A DNA stretch of 8,340 nt from an uncultured bacterium (GTDB lineage: Bacteria > Verrucomicrobiota > Kiritimatiellia > CAIKKV01 > CAITUY01). Every line of letters starts with the position of its first letter. The stretch's first letter is position 1. A program made the position numbers and the translations under genes. Below the pieces are notes generated by a model. It ran no database searches. It was not told the DNA's origin and worked only from the letters and a program-made list of their open reading frames with translations. Below are positions 6,620-8,340 of the stretch, one piece after another. The DNA lies in assembly GCA_903934155.1 (NCBI GenBank), contig CAIZMS010000114.1, positions 1 to 8,340 on the forward strand, read 5' to 3'.

Positions 6620-7217
6620 ATGGATTGCGCGTGAGTATTTTGAGCACCTGGGATACCTGGTTACCCAGCCTTGCAAGTATGTATCCACGGGACGGAACAA
6701 GCGTATCGATGAAGACCTTGACCTGCTGGTGACGCACCCGCAGGTTGAAAAACATAAACTTCCCGACCATATTATTTGGACCACCGGAGACCTGGAGACA
6801 GTCGGGCGTGCGGTGGTGGGGGTGCGTGGCGGACACGCAGAGCGGTTCTATTCCGGTACCTACGAGCAGTCTCCGGAGATTCTTCGCTATGCGGAGCGTT
6901 CCGCCCGGCTTGCGGCGGCGGCCCGGCTCGGTGGCGAGCCTATGGCTGTGATTCTGTGCATTCCGGAGCTGCCGGTTTCGGAGGAGCTGAGGGAAAAGAC
7001 ACTCGCAGGATTGAGGGAACGTGGGGTAGATGGGGTGGTTTCGTTCCGGACCATGCTTCTGGAGCTGGTGTCAGCCGTTCGCATCAATCGGAATTATGAG
7101 AAGTCGGATCTACTCCAGATCCTCAGGATTTTGAAAGCGTACGGTCTTGTCAAAGATCCGCAACTGGAATTTTTTGAAAAACGGGGGCGTAAACCCAAGA
7201 TGAAAGATCCGGCATGA
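6603..7217 (+). CDS. Conserved-looking protein of unknown function, possible PD-(D/E)XK-like fold
   Basis: I do not recognise this 204-residue protein. It has no signal peptide or membrane segment, so it is probably cytoplasmic. The N-terminus, EWIAREYFEHLGYLV (6-20), looks like the first helix and strand of restriction-nuclease-like folds. It is followed by an acidic strand, DEDLDLLV (36-43), then an HxxW-like stretch DHIIWTTGDLE (55-65), and a strand AVVGVRGGHAERF (70-82) where an active nuclease would normally show (D/E)xK. If the fold is right, the active site may be altered. The middle is a helix with alanine-rich RSARLAAAARLGG (99-111), then a strand AVILCIPELP (115-124). A VDGVVSFRTMLLELV stretch (142-156) and a helical NYEKSDLLQILRILKAYGL (164-182) follow. 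The tail is basic, KRGRKPKMK (193-201), resembling an AT-hook. A good GGAGG and tight packing between aroB and corA show that it is a real, expressed gene. The nuclease idea is weak inference. Confidence 0.88.
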   Translation: MSAVNEWIAREYFEHLGYLVTQPCKYVSTGRNKRIDEDLDLLVTHPQVEKHKLPDHIIWTTGDLETVGRAVVGVRGGHAERFYSGTYEQSPEILRYAERSARLAAAARLGGEPMAVILCIPELPVSEELREKTLAGLRERGVDGVVSFRTMLLELVSAVRINRNYEKSDLLQILRILKAYGLVKDPQLEFFEKRGRKPKMKDPA

Positions 7218-8185
7218 TCCGCTCTTTTGTCTTCAACCAGTCTCAGGGGCGCCTGATCAGTCAGGATATATCCCTTGATCTACTCAAAGTGGTGCTCCAG
7301 GACGAGGGGGTTCAATTCTGGGTGGATGTGGGGGAGTGCAACGATGAGGAGGCGAAAGCCGTGCTTGAGGGGGTGTTTCAATTTCATCCCCTCGCCATTG
7401 AGGATTGTCTGACCCCCAGCGATCGCGCCAAGGTTGAGGAATACGAAAGCTACGTATTCCTGGTCATTCATGCGGTGGACTACAGCCATGGCGAGTTCAA
7501 GATGAGTGAGTTGGATCTCTTTATCGGGAAGAATTTTTTGGTGACCTATCACCGGGATCCGTTGCGTTGTGTTGCGGCGACCATCGAGCGGGTTCTGAAA
7601 AATGCCCCGGCGGTGGCGCGTGCTCCGGATCGCCTGACCTATACGATTCTTGATTTTCTTCTGGAAGGCTATGCGCCCGCCCTTGAGGAGATGTCGGTCG
7701 AGATCGCCAACTTGGAGAAAACGATGCTGGCGAGTGCCTCGGTGAATATTCTCGAGGGGGTCATGCAATTGAAGGGGGAGGTGCAGCGGCTACGCCAAGT
7801 GGTCTGGCCCCAGCGGGAAACCATCGCCCGGTTGGCGCACGGGGAATTCAAGATTGTGCGCACCCATATGCTTCCCTATTACCGTGATTTGCTGGATCAA
7901 CTGGTAAAGATCAGTTCATCGGCAGAGAATGCCCGTGACTCGCTTACCGGCGTATTGCAAATCCACCTGAACATCCAGCAAATGCAGGTGAATCATATCA
8001 TCAAGGTGCTGACCGTGATGGCCACCCTTTGCATGCCCGCGTTAGTGGTCACCAGTTACTACGGGATGAATATCGCCCATTGGCCTAACCTCGAGGATCA
8101 GCGGGGATGGTTATGGGTCTGGTTGGTGACCGGAAGTTCGACGATTGCGTTGTATTTCTATCTGAAACGCCGGGGTTGGTGGTGA
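7214..8185 (+). CDS. corA: CorA-family divalent metal ion transporter
   Basis: CorA proteins are inner-membrane homopentamers that let Mg2+ (also Co2+ or Ni2+; Zn2+ in ZntB relatives) cross the membrane. The protein has 323 residues, usual for the family. The cytoplasmic N-terminal domain includes HPLAIEDCLTPSDRAKVEEY (58-77), YVFLVIHAV (80-88) and the FLVTYHRDP stretch (108-116). A long helical stalk covers about 140-262. Two C-terminal membrane helices lie at about 263-282 and 298-317, with the signature YGMN (283-286) after the first. The loop reads IAHWPNLEDQRGW (287-299), where the typical Mg2+ transporter has something like FxxMPEL; the acidic residues sit slightly further along. The substrate is therefore uncertain. 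Its ATG overlaps the preceding stop as ATGA, with no strong Shine-Dalgarno, suggesting translational coupling. The C-terminus is short and basic (KRRGWW), as expected on the cytoplasmic side. Confidence 0.95.
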   Translation: MIRSFVFNQSQGRLISQDISLDLLKVVLQDEGVQFWVDVGECNDEEAKAVLEGVFQFHPLAIEDCLTPSDRAKVEEYESYVFLVIHAVDYSHGEFKMSELDLFIGKNFLVTYHRDPLRCVAATIERVLKNAPAVARAPDRLTYTILDFLLEGYAPALEEMSVEIANLEKTMLASASVNILEGVMQLKGEVQRLRQVVWPQRETIARLAHGEFKIVRTHMLPYYRDLLDQLVKISSSAENARDSLTGVLQIHLNIQQMQVNHIIKVLTVMATLCMPALVVTSYYGMNIAHWPNLEDQRGWLWVWLVTGSSTIALYFYLKRRGWW

Positions 8186-8201
8186 GGGGAATTCCCACAC
8201 C

Positions 8202-8340
8202 ATGAAGCTCGAACTGCTGGCACCGGCGGGTGACCTTGAGGCCGCCTTTGCGGCCTTTCATTACGGCGCGGATGCCATCTATTTGGGATTGAAGCGTTTT
8301 TCAGCCCGTGCCGAAGCCGCCAATTTCAATCCTGAAGAAC
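8202..8340 (+). CDS. Peptidase U32 family protein, N-terminal fragment cut by the window edge
   Basis: Only the first 46 codons are present. The sequence MKLELLAPAGDLEAAFAAFH, followed by YGADAIYLGLKRFSARAEAANF, is the classic N-terminus of the U32 family. That family includes collagenase-like peptidases and the tRNA or rRNA hydroxylation proteins TrhP and RlhA of E. coli. Which subgroup this one belongs to cannot be told from 46 residues. The start is the ATG at 8202. A purine-rich GAGGGGA (8184-8190) lies 11 nt upstream, overlapping the corA stop; this spacing is rather long. The gap to corA is 16 nt, so it is probably the fourth gene of the aroB operon. Confidence 0.92.
   Translation, partial: MKLELLAPAGDLEAAFAAFHYGADAIYLGLKRFSARAEAANFNPEE

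Noticed and set aside
6201..6836. A 211-codon minus-strand frame across the aroB end and the unknown gene
   Set aside because: The product is proline-, serine- and histidine-rich low-complexity sequence typical of antisense reading, and it overlaps two well-supported plus-strand genes.
1..8340. Mobile element, defence system, CRISPR or prophage content
   Set aside because: No transposase, integrase, direct-repeat array or defence-gene motif is present. All recognised genes are core metabolic or transport genes.

Overview
The window is a gene-dense bacterial segment with GC-rich codon use and almost no non-coding DNA. It is built around one divergent intergenic region at about 5407-5530. Leftwards, on the minus strand, run cutA, a fused metX-metW gene, cysE and the start of purL. 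Rightwards, on the plus strand, run aroB, an unrecognised 204-residue gene, a corA-type transporter gene and the start of a peptidase U32 family gene. Both outer genes, purL and U32, are cut by the window edges. I see no tRNA, rRNA, CRISPR array, insertion sequence or prophage gene.

Minus strand (5406 to 1). The genes are tightly packed. The gap from cutA to metXW is 5 nt and from metXW to cysE 27 nt, and cysE overlaps purL by the 4-nt ATGA. This looks like one transcription unit. Two of its enzymes are acetyl-CoA-dependent O-acetyltransferases that make the sulfide acceptors of sulfur assimilation: MetX makes O-acetylhomoserine for methionine and CysE makes O-acetylserine for cysteine. PurL catalyses the fourth step of de novo purine synthesis. 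CutA is a small trimeric protein linked to divalent-cation tolerance.

Plus strand (5531 to 8340). aroB (3-dehydroquinate synthase, shikimate pathway) overlaps the unknown gene by 17 nt. That gene overlaps corA by ATGA, and the U32 gene begins 16 nt after corA. This too looks like one operon.

The most notable feature is the metX-metW fusion. One uninterrupted 586-codon frame holds a complete alpha/beta-hydrolase homoserine O-acetyltransferase followed directly by a complete MetW methyltransferase-like domain, with almost no linker and no internal start codon. In many proteobacteria these are two adjacent genes. The second point of interest is the unknown 204-residue protein. It has a faint resemblance to the PD-(D/E)XK nuclease fold and an AT-hook-like basic tail.

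Organism: the genes are chromosomal housekeeping genes. The single-chain PurL, the long cysteine-containing CysE, the MetXW fusion and the U32 N-terminus would fit a Gram-negative lineage, possibly in the Planctomycetes-Verrucomicrobia-Chlamydiae group such as Verrucomicrobiota or Kiritimatiellota. That is a guess from gene style and not a demonstrated placement.
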